A stretch of 64,000 nt of DNA from JAKAGZ01 sp963772675 (GTDB lineage Bacteria; Bacteroidota; Ignavibacteria; Ignavibacteriales; Ignavibacteriaceae): assembly GCA_963772675.1 (NCBI GenBank), contig CAVYYF010000007.1, positions 1 through 64,000 on the forward strand, written 5' to 3'. Position numbers and translations under genes: made by a program. Of the stretch, positions 27,001 through 34,808 are shown in pieces; the first letter of the stretch is position 1, and each line of letters opens with the position of its first letter. Below the pieces are notes generated by a model. It was given only the letters and a program-made list of their open reading frames with translations. It was not told the origin of the DNA and made no database searches.

Positions 27001-27066
27001 TGTAAAAAACGTAACTATGATTACTAAAGTAAAATAAAAAGCATTTGTCCTTTTTACATTTTCCAT
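24001..27066 (-). CDS. Gluzincin-like protease / TolB propeller / outer-membrane barrel protein (copy 1)
   Basis: The 1021-residue protein has a signal peptide (ends LYSQ), then a peptidase-MA-like domain with HELVH at 142-146 and the third ligand candidate E172 in LWFIEGMAEY. Residues about 290-590 contain at least six PD40/TolB-type WD strands (SPDGKLFAFV, SPDGNQLAIS, SPDGETLAFA). Residues about 650-1021 form an antiparallel beta-barrel of Omp85 type (surface-antigen domain), ending VSPGW with terminal aromatic residue. A paralogue with the same order lies at 40206-43319. Likely an outer-membrane-anchored protease or assembly factor; substrate unknown. Confidence 0.85.
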   Translation of the reverse strand: MENVKRTNAFYFTLVIIVTFFTVNLYSQEYFGRNKVQYENFDFNVLKTKNFNIYYYPEEKNATYDAAEMLERWRSRFTKIFGDTLQKEQPVILYANHADFEQTNVVEGFLSQGTGGVTEGLENRITLPFTGSYASNNHVLGHELVHAFQYDIIRSTKNGFKKVQAIPLWFIEGMAEYLSIGRKDALTSMWLRDAVLNNDMPSIDDVGKDPKYFPYRYGEAIWSYIGGRWGDESVSKLLNDVLDVGWDKAFKKALGISLDSLSDDWKKDVISAYTKELKGRTNPDSTGEQITKEKDAINLSPVISPDGKYIAVISRHDLFTLDLYLIDSKTGEVYKKLVSSNSDAHFDDLQFINSSGSWSPDGKLFAFVVVKDGNNAISIVDIGTGEIKETFTLKNVDGISQLAWSPDGNQLAISGTSGGISNLYLYNFNNKKIEQLTNDKYAELQPAWSPDGETLAFATEQGMATDLSRYTFGPMHIGLLDIKTGAIEYLTMGEGVKLINPQFSPDGKSLYLIADPDGFSNVYRYSFNTMNFYRVTNVATGIGGLTEMSPAISVAQKTGRLVFDVFNNTNYNIRGVNQEEAQGEMYESSKKELEEVISLPPKDKAGEGIVESYLDDKTTGFIAENEFNKSDYEPALKLYNIGQAAVGVATDRYGTYLGGAVSMMFSDILGNHILTGALEVNGQFKDVGGQVVYFNRKRRLNWGASIGHIPYLSGYYGQTLDTVTIQGQQYLANDFIFYKQRVFNNQINLLGEYPLSTNRRFEFGIGYQRIGFDLEAEHTITLGDYIVNDYTVSLNSPPALNLFQTDLAYVGDYSFMGFTSPVDGSRYRFAIQPSLGSLDFVSLTADFRKYFFFSPFTLAFRALHYGRYGGDSESNRLSQLSIGYQTLVRGYDLNSFDQSECSGSGLNGCPVFDRLLGSKMVVFNMEFRVPLFGNEQFGLINFPYLPTELSLFVDGGVAWSQSSEPVLKFDSSSNERIPVFSAGIAARFNLFGYMVGQVYYAKAFQRPDNSLQFGFVISPGW

Positions 27067-27277
27067 CTTAAATCTAACCTCATCATATTATTCCTAGTCT
27101 TAAGGAATCAATAATATTTCTACCAGGAATAATTTTCAAGTCATTATTTGATAAATATTTATAAGGATAATCTTTGGGAGAATGTATTGAAAAAACTAAA
27201 CAGACACTGAACAGAAAAGACTCAATATATTAGACACAATTTAATCACATATGCGGCTTACAAAAAAACTCTAATGT

Positions 27278-27754
27278 TTATTTCGTCATACTTTCCGGCA
27301 TTTGCACAGCTACAACCTCTCCTCTTACTGTAACAACACCATCAGCTGATATTGTAATTTCAGATACAACTTTTCTGCCTTTTATTTCTTTGACTTTTCC
27401 ATTAATCAAAAGTTCAGGGCCTAAAGGTGTGGGTTTTAAATAATCGATTTTCATAGAAGCAGTAACAAATCTTAAAGGAGGATCGGAAGCGAAATCTCTG
27501 CCTTCATTTTTATATGCCGCAATAGCAGCAGTTCCTGTACCATGACAATCAATCAGGGAAGCAAGTAAACCCCCATAAACAAAACCTGGTATGGCAGTAT
27601 GATGTTCGCTCGGAGTAAACCTGGCAAGAGTATCTTCTCCCACCGCATAACTTTTTAGCTGATACCCTTTATCATTTAATTTTCCACAGCCATAACAATG
27701 GCTTACATCATCAGGATAAAAATCCTGTATAGCTTCCAAAATTATTGTATTCAT
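27278..27754 (-). CDS. PaaI-family hotdog thioesterase
   Basis: The 158-residue protein has a hotdog fold pattern: CYGCGKLNDKG at the start (a C-x2-C motif found in some PaaI-like members), PGFVYGGLLASLIDCHGTGTA for the central helix and catalytic Asp-like position, and SMKIDYLKPTPLG for the strand that follows. Members hydrolyse acyl-CoA thioesters in the cytoplasm. Isolated, with gaps of about 130-210 bp on both sides. Substrate unknown. Confidence 0.9.
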   Translation of the reverse strand: MNTIILEAIQDFYPDDVSHCYGCGKLNDKGYQLKSYAVGEDTLARFTPSEHHTAIPGFVYGGLLASLIDCHGTGTAAIAAYKNEGRDFASDPPLRFVTASMKIDYLKPTPLGPELLINGKVKEIKGRKVVSEITISADGVVTVRGEVVAVQMPESMTK

Positions 27755-27884
27755 TTCTAATCCCAGATTAAATTAAACATACTAACTATGAATAATTTTA
27801 TATTTATATAGTCTAATTATATAAATTTTCTTGTTTAAAATAAAAGAAAGAATGTATTACCTGCTTTCTGAGAAGCTGTTCAGA

Positions 27885-28301
27885 TTATCTCAATAAATTA
27901 TTATATGAAGAAGTATCGGCCAATAAATTCAATGCAGCCTGTAATTGTTTGTCGTACTTCAGGTATACTTCCGTTCTTCCATTGTTTCCGAGAAAACGGG
28001 CGGCTAATTCTCCTTTAATTCCTCTTAATATTTCGTCCTTGTAAATTTTAAGCTCCGTAAGATCCAGTTTATCAAATTCTTTCCTGATATGTTCAAGATC
28101 GGCTGATAAAGTGCCGTCTATTTTTTTAGCATTAACATCTGCAATCATTTTATCAATCTGTTTTTCAGCTTCTGAATGATATATGTATTTTTCTTTGTCG
28201 AGATATTTTTCAAACTGATCAAACAGTACATTGTCGGGTATCTTGCTATAATCCTGTTTCTCATTCATATAATAATAATGATCCGCAAAAGTGAAGAACA
28301 T
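27885..28301 (-). CDS. C-terminal domain of the S41 processing protease (separated by a frameshift)
   Basis: This 138-residue frame is the C-terminal helical domain that follows the peptidase domain in Bacteroidota S41 proteases. In its frame the sequence continues upstream, without a stop, to IVPDTTIDYII just after the run of eight G (28371-28378), and it would join VYSGGG of the main part if the run were nine G. Its apparent start codon at 28301 is internal to that continuous chain. It is not an independent gene. Confidence 0.75.
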   Translation of the reverse strand: MFFTFADHYYYMNEKQDYSKIPDNVLFDQFEKYLDKEKYIYHSEAEKQIDKMIADVNAKKIDGTLSADLEHIRKEFDKLDLTELKIYKDEILRGIKGELAARFLGNNGRTEVYLKYDKQLQAALNLLADTSSYNNLLR

Positions 28302-28336
28302 CCCCTTTGCAAGAAGGTCCTTAGTAATATTTCCTT

Positions 28337-29521
28337 CTATGATATAATCGATTGTAGTGTCGGGGACGATCCCCCCCCACTGTAAACAGTTCGTTTGTTA
28401 TCTGTCAGGAAAGATGTTTTTATGATTGAGTCAGGTTTAACAAATACTTTATTGTCTTTAGTGTAATCAATCTTCTGAATGCATCTACCGCTCGGTGTAT
28501 AATATTTTGCTGTAGTTATTTTTAATGAAGTATTGTAATCTAGGGGAGTGATAGTTTGAACCAATCCCTTTCCATAAGATTTTGTTCCAAGTATTACTCC
28601 CCTGTCGTGATCCTGCATTGCACCTGCTACAATTTCAGATGCAGAAGCTGAGCCACCATTTATTAGAACAACTAATTTTGAATCCCCTACCAGAGGTTCC
28701 TGTGTAGCGAAATATTGTTTTTCATCGGTCTGTTCACGTCCACGGGTGGATACTACAAGATCCCCTTTGGGAAGAAATTTGTCACAGATATCCACAGCCA
28801 CATCCAGCAAGCCACCAGGATTCCCTCGTAGATCAAGTACAATTGATTTAATTTCTTTTTGCGTCTTCAGTTCAAGCAAAGCTTTTTTTACTTCATCAGC
28901 TGCTGAACGGCTGAAATTTGTCAGTTTCAAATAAACATTGTTGCTGTTCTTAGGATAGAACCCATAGTAAGTTAAACTTTTAACCATAATCTCTTCTCGG
29001 ACAAGGTTAAAATTTAAAGTATCATCATCATTTCTCAAGACTTTTAAATGGACAATAGTACCAGGATCTCCTTTAACCAGTGATGAAATCTGATCTAAAT
29101 TCTCAGGCGTGATTTTAATACCACCTGCCTGCAAAAGTACATCGCCAATTCTTAAGCCCTGTCTCTGAGAAGAATAACCATCCATAACTTCAACTATAGT
29201 AACTCTGTCTCCTCTAACTCCAATCGAAATACCAATACCGCCGTATTTTCCGTTTGTTATGAGGTCAATGTCCTCTTTTTTGTTAGCATCAATGAAAACT
29301 GTATAGGGATCAAGAGCATCCAGCATTCCCTGAATACCAGCCTGCATAAAATGTTCAGGGTCAATCGGCTCAACATAATTGAAAGAAACTTCTTTGTATA
29401 CTTTGCTGAAAAGATCAATATTCTTTGAAATTTCAAAATAGACATCATTCCTACCTGCAAAAAAACCCGAGAAGAGTAAGATTATCATCCCCGCTAACAA
29501 ATACTTTTTAACATTCTTCAT
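28337..29521 (-). CDS. S41 C-terminal processing protease (CtpA/Prc type), main part
   Basis: Start set at 29521 (ATG), just inside the 3' end of tmk; a TTG further up is unlikely. A membrane anchor or signal (MKNVKKYLLAGMIILLFSGFF) is followed by an N-terminal helical domain, a PDZ domain (about 85-170, GGIGISIGV) and the S41 core: KSIVLDLRGNPGG, NGGSASASEIVAGA with the nucleophile Ser and GTKSYGKGLVQ with the general-base Lys. Acts as a periplasmic tail-specific protease. The frame ends early after VYSGGG at a G8 tract; the rest is at 27885-28301. Expected total is about 540 residues. It overlaps the tmk stop codon by a few bases, an operon link. Confidence 0.93.
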   Translation of the reverse strand: MKNVKKYLLAGMIILLFSGFFAGRNDVYFEISKNIDLFSKVYKEVSFNYVEPIDPEHFMQAGIQGMLDALDPYTVFIDANKKEDIDLITNGKYGGIGISIGVRGDRVTIVEVMDGYSSQRQGLRIGDVLLQAGGIKITPENLDQISSLVKGDPGTIVHLKVLRNDDDTLNFNLVREEIMVKSLTYYGFYPKNSNNVYLKLTNFSRSAADEVKKALLELKTQKEIKSIVLDLRGNPGGLLDVAVDICDKFLPKGDLVVSTRGREQTDEKQYFATQEPLVGDSKLVVLINGGSASASEIVAGAMQDHDRGVILGTKSYGKGLVQTITPLDYNTSLKITTAKYYTPSGRCIQKIDYTKDNKVFVKPDSIIKTSFLTDNKRTVYSGGGSSPTLQSIIS

Positions 29522-29522
29522 T

Positions 29523-30149
29523 TTAAACTTTTTCCTTCTTTTCAATTAGGTTGATTTCTTCAATTATTTTTTTGTTGATTTCTTCAATGGTTTTTGTACC
29601 GTCTATAATGCGAAATCGTTTCTCATTATTAGCTATTGATAAATACCCATTTCTAACACGTTCAAAAAATATATTATCAGAAAGTTCCATTCTGTCAAGG
29701 CTCGATTCGGACTTTTTCATTTTCCTTTTATTTGCTACAAATATCGGGATATCAATAATAAAAGTAATATCCGGGATCGTACTGTCAATAGCCAACTTGT
29801 TTATATGACTAACCGTTTCAAGATCAATTCCTCTACCGTATCCCTGGTAGGCTGTAGTTGAATCATGAAACCGGTCCGAAATTACATAAAACCCTTTATT
29901 AATCGAAGGCTGAATTTTTTCCCTAACCATTTGTGACCTGGAAGCAGAAAAAAGGAAAATCTCAGTTTCCATCTTCATATGGTTATGTTTTTTATCAAGC
30001 AATATTGACCTGACTATTTCAGATATCTCGGTACCTCCCGGTTCACGGATAATTTCAACGGTTTTATTCTGAGAAATCAAATATTTTTTAAGTAGATCTA
30101 CCTGGGTTGATTTTCCGCAAAAATCAATACCTTCAAAAGTTATAAACAT
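29523..30149 (-). CDS. tmk: Thymidylate kinase
   Basis: The 208-residue protein has a P-loop G7-IDFCGKST at 7-15, the DRF substrate-binding segment (VISDRFHDSTTAYQG) and REPGGT, all typical of dTMP kinase. It phosphorylates dTMP to dTDP in the cytoplasm. The LID region (KMKKSESSLDR) is basic. Length is usual. It lies between the YbbR-like and S41 protease genes on the minus strand. Confidence 0.96.
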   Translation of the reverse strand: MFITFEGIDFCGKSTQVDLLKKYLISQNKTVEIIREPGGTEISEIVRSILLDKKHNHMKMETEIFLFSASRSQMVREKIQPSINKGFYVISDRFHDSTTAYQGYGRGIDLETVSHINKLAIDSTIPDITFIIDIPIFVANKRKMKKSESSLDRMELSDNIFFERVRNGYLSIANNEKRFRIIDGTKTIEEINKKIIEEINLIEKKEKV

Positions 30150-30178
30150 TTTTACTCTGAATAAATGGAAAGAAGAAA

Positions 30179-31093
30179 CTAATTAAATTTTTTAATTACA
30201 TACCTGAGTTGTTCAGGCTTTATATATTGGACAGAAATGTTATCAGGGGACTCAATCTTCGGACTAACCCAACCAAGCGTATCGAGTACAACATCCCTGT
30301 AATGTACATAAGCTTTGAATTTATCGTTTGTTAACTTACCTAAAATATCAATGCCGCCTCTCACGCCAATTGAAATCTTATTAGGCAATAAAACTACCTC
30401 CCTGTCCTTTGGAACATCAACTACATCGACATGAACATTATCAATATTTCTGTCAACTATCCTCTGAATATCAATTGTAACAAAAGCATTATTCTCTTTG
30501 TAAGTCATTCCCTGAATGTTTTTCAGATCAATCCTCCTGGCAATTTTATCACTTATATCGCTAAGCTTGACATTTTCAGTTTGAATAGAAGTCATTTTTT
30601 GTAAGACACTTAATGGACCAAATACAACTACAGAATCAGGTACAACTGATATTTTTGATGCAATACCATAACCTTCCCTGAAACTAATATCAATATCAGG
30701 TACAATTTTAAGTTTCTTACTAGTAATTTTTTCAATATTAATTGAGAGTGTATCCGGCGTTATATCAATAACTTCAAGGTCTGAAGAGAGCCATTGATTC
30801 TCGCTAAGGTAATTGTAAAGGTTAATATACTTACTTCCCGTATCACTGTTGGCTGTAACAGTAAACGCCGGTTCAGCTCCTATTTTCGCTCCGATTAATT
30901 TCCATCCTTTGCCTTTCACCTTAACAGAAATATCCCTTGGAATTTTTGATCCGCTGGTTAAACCCTTCCGGAAGTCAACTAACTTTAGCGGAATTCTAAA
31001 AGTAGAATAATAATCATTTGAAAGTGAAACCGATATCCATAGAACAACCGAAAACAAAAATGAGATTATTATTATATGTATGTTGTTCTTCAT
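30179..31093 (-). CDS. YbbR-like (CdaR family) membrane-anchored protein
   Basis: The 304-residue protein has one N-terminal helix (about 7-26) and YbbR-like repeats in the periplasm: FRIPLKLVDFRKG, DITPDTLSINIEKI, VPDSVVVFGPLSVLQKM, VDVVDVPKD. In Firmicutes the family (CdaR) regulates the diadenylate cyclase CdaA; in Bacteroidota-type genomes it is usually found near housekeeping genes, with no partner seen here. It is followed by tmk 29 bp later on the same strand. Confidence 0.85.
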   Translation of the reverse strand: MKNNIHIIIISFLFSVVLWISVSLSNDYYSTFRIPLKLVDFRKGLTSGSKIPRDISVKVKGKGWKLIGAKIGAEPAFTVTANSDTGSKYINLYNYLSENQWLSSDLEVIDITPDTLSINIEKITSKKLKIVPDIDISFREGYGIASKISVVPDSVVVFGPLSVLQKMTSIQTENVKLSDISDKIARRIDLKNIQGMTYKENNAFVTIDIQRIVDRNIDNVHVDVVDVPKDREVVLLPNKISIGVRGGIDILGKLTNDKFKAYVHYRDVVLDTLGWVSPKIESPDNISVQYIKPEQLRYVIKKFN

Positions 31094-31121
31094 TTAACAA
31101 ATATAAAACTAAAAATAGCAT

Positions 31122-31152
31122 AAAAAAACTCCACAATGAGTGGAGTTTTTTT
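31122..31152. terminator. Bidirectional Rho-independent terminator
   Basis: ACTCCAC (31128-31134) and GTGGAGT (31140-31146) form a perfect stem with a short loop, flanked by AAAAAAA on the left and TTTTTTT on the right. It separates the microcompartment genes from the YbbR-like/tmk/S41 group. Confidence 0.9.
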
Positions 31153-31172
31153 ATATTTTATAATTTTTTAAT

Positions 31173-31721
31173 TTATTTTAAGCTTTTGAAATATTTCAGC
31201 AATTCATTCCTGTTTGCTCTTGAAATTTCCCTGCCTTTGATCGGGAAATCAGAAATGCTTCTTGCCTTATGCCTTAGTTGATGCACATTCATTGATTCAA
31301 TATCGACTTCGTCGATTACTTTTGTTTCATTTTCTTTTCCCAGTGCTTCCTCTCTAAGTCTTTCTATGGTCCCAGAATTATCTTCACTTTCAATTTTTGG
31401 TTGTGCTTTTTCAATCTCAACTTTCGTTTTGCTAACAGGTTTTGATTCGTCAATTTCAGGGAGCATCAAGATAAGCTGTTCATCCGGCTGAGGAATAATG
31501 TGAGTTGAAACTACCTGCCCTACTCTCCCTGCTGCTACTGAACCTGCATCAACTGCCGCTCGGACAGCTGCAGTTTCCCCAACTACTTTAATGGTTACTA
31601 ACGCAGGCCTTGTAACAGTCTTGCCTGCAAAAGAAACATTAGCAGCTTTAAGCATTGCGTCAGCTGCTTCTATCGCAGCCACTAATCCCTTAGTTTCAAT
31701 TAATCCTAACGCCTTTGGCAT
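31173..31721 (-). CDS. Microcompartment shell protein (BMC-H) with C-terminal SAP-like extension
   Basis: Residues 1-90 are a complete BMC domain (LGLIETKGLVAAIEAADAML, GETAAVRAAVDAG, IIPQPDE). The pore loop, GGGY-like in typical shell hexamers, reads TRPALVTI here. A polar linker of about 45 residues follows, then a basic helix-loop-helix (MNVHQLRHKARSIS, GREISRANRNELLKYF) that resembles SAP or Rho_N nucleic-acid-binding motifs. Enteric EutK is the known precedent for a BMC-H with a C-terminal nucleic-acid-binding-type domain. It follows the short BMC-H gene by 6 bp. Role of the extension is inference. Confidence 0.9.
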   Translation of the reverse strand: MPKALGLIETKGLVAAIEAADAMLKAANVSFAGKTVTRPALVTIKVVGETAAVRAAVDAGSVAAGRVGQVVSTHIIPQPDEQLILMLPEIDESKPVSKTKVEIEKAQPKIESEDNSGTIERLREEALGKENETKVIDEVDIESMNVHQLRHKARSISDFPIKGREISRANRNELLKYFKSLK

Positions 31722-31727
31722 AAGCTA

Positions 31728-32006
31728 TTATTTTCTTTTTGGTAGAATTTGTTCAACTTCTGCGTGAGGACGAGGAATTACATGAACTGACACTAACTCA
31801 CCAACTCTTTGAGCCGCTGCTGCCCCGGCGTCGGTCGCTGCTTTAACTGCACCTACATCTCCGCGAACCATAACAGTTACATAACCACCACCGATGGTCT
31901 CTTTGCCAAGTAGCTCAACCTTTGCTGCTTTCACCATAGCATCTGCAGCTTCAATAGAACCAACTAGCCCTTTTGTTTCTATCATTCCAAGTGCGTCAAG
32001 TGCCAT
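31728..32006 (-). CDS. Bacterial microcompartment hexameric shell protein (BMC-H, PduA/EutM/CsoS1 type)
   Basis: A 92-residue single BMC domain: ALGMIETKGLVGSIEAADAM, the pore loop TIGGGYVTV, then RGDVGAVKAATDAGAAA and HVIPRPHAEVEQILPK, all close to canonical PduA. Six copies form a flat hexamer with a central pore lined by the glycine loop. No signature enzyme, pentamer (BMC-P), trimer or encapsulation-peptide enzyme gene is seen in the window, so this is a satellite locus. First gene of a two-gene unit with a terminator after it. Confidence 0.96.
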   Translation of the reverse strand: MALDALGMIETKGLVGSIEAADAMVKAAKVELLGKETIGGGYVTVMVRGDVGAVKAATDAGAAAAQRVGELVSVHVIPRPHAEVEQILPKRK

Positions 32007-32099
32007 TGATATGCTCCAATTTTTTTAATTGTTTCTTAAAAAATACCTTATAGGGACTTAAATGTCAATAATAAAGTTTCTTATTACTGCCACCTCAAT

Positions 32100-32537
32100 T
32101 TAACCTTTAAGTTTATGTTCATTCAGATATTCCTGCAAAATAATTGCCGCCGCATTTCTGTCGATTATTCCTTTATCTCTTCTTTTGCTTCTTTTATTAG
32201 TGCTTGAAATCATCATTTCTGCAGCTATAGATGAAGTGTACCGTTCGTCCCACAATATTACTTCTAGCTTGTACCGTTTTTCCAGTTCCTCTTTAAATTT
32301 CATTATTTTCGGTGAAATAGAAGATAGCTTTCCATCATCACGAAATGGATAACCCAAGATAATCTTTGAAATATTTTTTTCTGTAAGTAATTTATCCAGT
32401 TCATTCCAGGTTTTATTATTATTGTTAATTGTAATGTGAGGGTATGCAAATGTTTTAAGGGGATCACTAAGGGCTATACCTATCCTTTTTGCTCCGTAAT
32501 CAAATGCCAATATCCGGTTTTCTTTGTCATCAGTCAT
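32100..32537 (-). CDS. ruvX: RuvX/YqgF family Holliday-junction resolvase-like nuclease
   Basis: The 145-residue protein has the RNase H-like core with D13 in AFDYGAKRIG, D97-E98 in WDERYTS, and an acidic pair near 121-126 (DKGIIDRNAA). Members process pre-16S rRNA or resolve Holliday junctions. It starts 5 bp after the stop codon of the rsh gene, so both are probably cotranscribed. Confidence 0.94.
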   Translation of the reverse strand: MTDDKENRILAFDYGAKRIGIALSDPLKTFAYPHITINNNNKTWNELDKLLTEKNISKIILGYPFRDDGKLSSISPKIMKFKEELEKRYKLEVILWDERYTSSIAAEMMISSTNKRSKRRDKGIIDRNAAAIILQEYLNEHKLKG

Positions 32538-32542
32538 CTGTG

Positions 32543-34717
32543 TTACACACTTTCAAATCTTTCAACAGAATAAATGCCTTTTAATTTTTTCAGGCGGTCT
32601 ATTATTCTTGTCAGATGCTCTATATTATGCACGTACAATGTTACGCTGCCTTCAAAAGCAGAGTTATTTGTATTTATATTAATCGATTTGATATTTGTAT
32701 TTTGATAGGAAACTATTGCGTGAGAAATCTCATTTAGAATCCCCGGAGTATCATCGCCACTAACCGTGAGCCCTGCCACAAAAAGTGAGCTATCATTTTC
32801 CGGCCACTGCACAGGAATTAGCTTTGAGTTTTCTTTTTCAGAAATGTTCAAAAGCGTACTACAGTTTCTTCTATGAATTCTTATCCCTTCACCTACTGTA
32901 ATATATCCCACCACCGGATCACCGGGGATAGGGTTGCAGCATTTTGCATACGAATAAAGTATTGTAGATTCTTTCCCTTCAATCAGTACACCGCCAATAT
33001 CATGCCTCGCAGTATCAGCAAAATTATCAAAGGCGATTGCGTGACCTTCCTTAGCCTTTTTCTCTTGCTCCCGTGTTGCCGTAAGTACGTCATCAAGATT
33101 AATCTTGCCCTGTGCAATCGATCTGAAAAAATGTTTTGAACTTTCGAATTTAAGATTTAACGCAATTTTCTCTGTGTCACCCTGGCTAAAAGATAGTTTC
33201 ATTTTTTTGGTCTTCTTTTCCCAAAGATCTTTACCTGTTTCAACAATCTCTTCATCCTCTTTGTTGATCCATTTTCGAATAGCAGATTTTGCTTTGTGAG
33301 TAGTAACAAATTTTGCCCAGTTTTTATTTGGGTGTTGATTCTTTGAAGTAATTATTTCTACCTGGTCTCCGCTGTGAAGAATTGTATCGAGTGGAACTAT
33401 CTTGCCATTAACCTTTGCTCCGATACAATGAAAGCCTACATTGCTATGGATAGCAAAGCCAAAATCTACAGGCGTTGAATTGGCTGGAAGCCTTCTCAAT
33501 TCACCTTTGGGAGTGAATACATAAATTTCGTACTGGTATAGATTAAGCTTAAAGCTTTCCAATAATTCTTTTCGTGCTTCTTCCTTTGATGCATTTTCAA
33601 ATATCTCCCTGATCCAGTTCACCCAAGTTTCAAGCTCTTTATCAGAAGTAGCTTTGTCTTCTTTATAACGCCAGTGAGCTGCCACACCTTTTTCTGCCAC
33701 CTCGTGCATTTTGTTTGTTCTTATCTGAACTTCGACCAATCTCCCTTCAGGGCCGACAACAGTTGTGTGTATTGACTGATAGTTATTAGTCTTCGGAATC
33801 GAGATATAATCTTTGAACCTATCCGGTACAGGAAGATAAACCTGATTTACAATTCCCAGTGTGGTGTAACAATCATTTGTATTTACTGTTTCCAGTATAA
33901 TTCTGATTGCAAACAGGTCATAAATTTCTTCAAAAGGTTTATTGCGCCTAACCATTTTTCTATAAATGCTGTAAAGATGTTTTGCTCTTCCGCTTATATC
34001 GTATTTTAAAGAATATTCATCCAACTTTTCCTTTATAGGATCGCTGAACTTTTTAATATATGATTCTCTTTCACGCCTTTTGCTTTTTATTTTTTTTGCA
34101 ATCTCTTCGTATGCTTCTTTGTTCAGATACTTAAATGATAAATCTTCTAGTTCCCACTTTACACGACCAAGACCAAAACGATTAGCAAACGGAGCATATA
34201 TTTCAAGAGTTTCCTGGGCAATCCTTCTTTGCTTATCAGCATTTACGAACTCAAGTGTTCTCATATTATGAAGGCGATCAGCAAACTTTACTAAAATAAC
34301 ACGGATATCTTTTACCATAGAGAGAAGGAGCTTACGATAATTTTCTGCCTGTGTAATTTCCTGTCCCTTAAATATCCCGCTGATCTTTGTAACGCCGTCA
34401 ACTATGTCTGCCACTTCGGTTCCAAATTCCCTTGCCAGCATATCAAGATTAAACTCTGTGTCTTCTACAACGTCGTGTAGAAGAGTACTGACTACAGTTA
34501 TGTCATCAAGTGGAAATTCTTTTGCTACAATCATTGCAACTTCGTAAGGATGAGTAAAGTATGGTTCACCAGAAGCACGAAGATCATTTTTGTGAGCTTC
34601 GATACAAAATTCAAATGCTTTAGCTATCAATGGCTCATTAGCAGACGGCAGATTTTTCCTGCACGTTGCAAGGAGATCATCGAGCATTTTCCTGTCTTTT
34701 GTATTCGCAATACTCAT
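32543..34717 (-). CDS. rsh: Bifunctional (p)ppGpp synthetase/hydrolase, RelA/SpoT family
   Basis: The 724-residue protein has the usual order: HD hydrolase domain (about 40-190, THPYEVA and LLHDVVEDT), synthetase domain (about 225-345, IYDLFAIRI and NYQSIHTTVVGPEG), TGS domain (about 390-450, FTPKGELRRLPANSTPVDFGF), a zinc-finger-like CCNPIPGD segment and a C-terminal ACT domain. The HD motif is intact, so it should be able to degrade as well as make (p)ppGpp. It is upstream of ruvX in the der-to-BMC cluster. Confidence 0.97.
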   Translation of the reverse strand: MSIANTKDRKMLDDLLATCRKNLPSANEPLIAKAFEFCIEAHKNDLRASGEPYFTHPYEVAMIVAKEFPLDDITVVSTLLHDVVEDTEFNLDMLAREFGTEVADIVDGVTKISGIFKGQEITQAENYRKLLLSMVKDIRVILVKFADRLHNMRTLEFVNADKQRRIAQETLEIYAPFANRFGLGRVKWELEDLSFKYLNKEAYEEIAKKIKSKRRERESYIKKFSDPIKEKLDEYSLKYDISGRAKHLYSIYRKMVRRNKPFEEIYDLFAIRIILETVNTNDCYTTLGIVNQVYLPVPDRFKDYISIPKTNNYQSIHTTVVGPEGRLVEVQIRTNKMHEVAEKGVAAHWRYKEDKATSDKELETWVNWIREIFENASKEEARKELLESFKLNLYQYEIYVFTPKGELRRLPANSTPVDFGFAIHSNVGFHCIGAKVNGKIVPLDTILHSGDQVEIITSKNQHPNKNWAKFVTTHKAKSAIRKWINKEDEEIVETGKDLWEKKTKKMKLSFSQGDTEKIALNLKFESSKHFFRSIAQGKINLDDVLTATREQEKKAKEGHAIAFDNFADTARHDIGGVLIEGKESTILYSYAKCCNPIPGDPVVGYITVGEGIRIHRRNCSTLLNISEKENSKLIPVQWPENDSSLFVAGLTVSGDDTPGILNEISHAIVSYQNTNIKSININTNNSAFEGSVTLYVHNIEHLTRIIDRLKKLKGIYSVERFESV

Positions 34718-34808
34718 TAGTTAAAAATATCGTCAATTATTAAAATACGTCGCAATTTACCTTATTTTTAGGAATTGTTAAATAGCTTAGAAAAGTAGCA
34801 AACTCCGG

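Noticed and set aside
27885..28301. Independent cytoplasmic gene next to the S41 protease
   Set aside because: Its frame is open upstream to the G8 tract and matches the usual C-terminal domain of S41 proteases.
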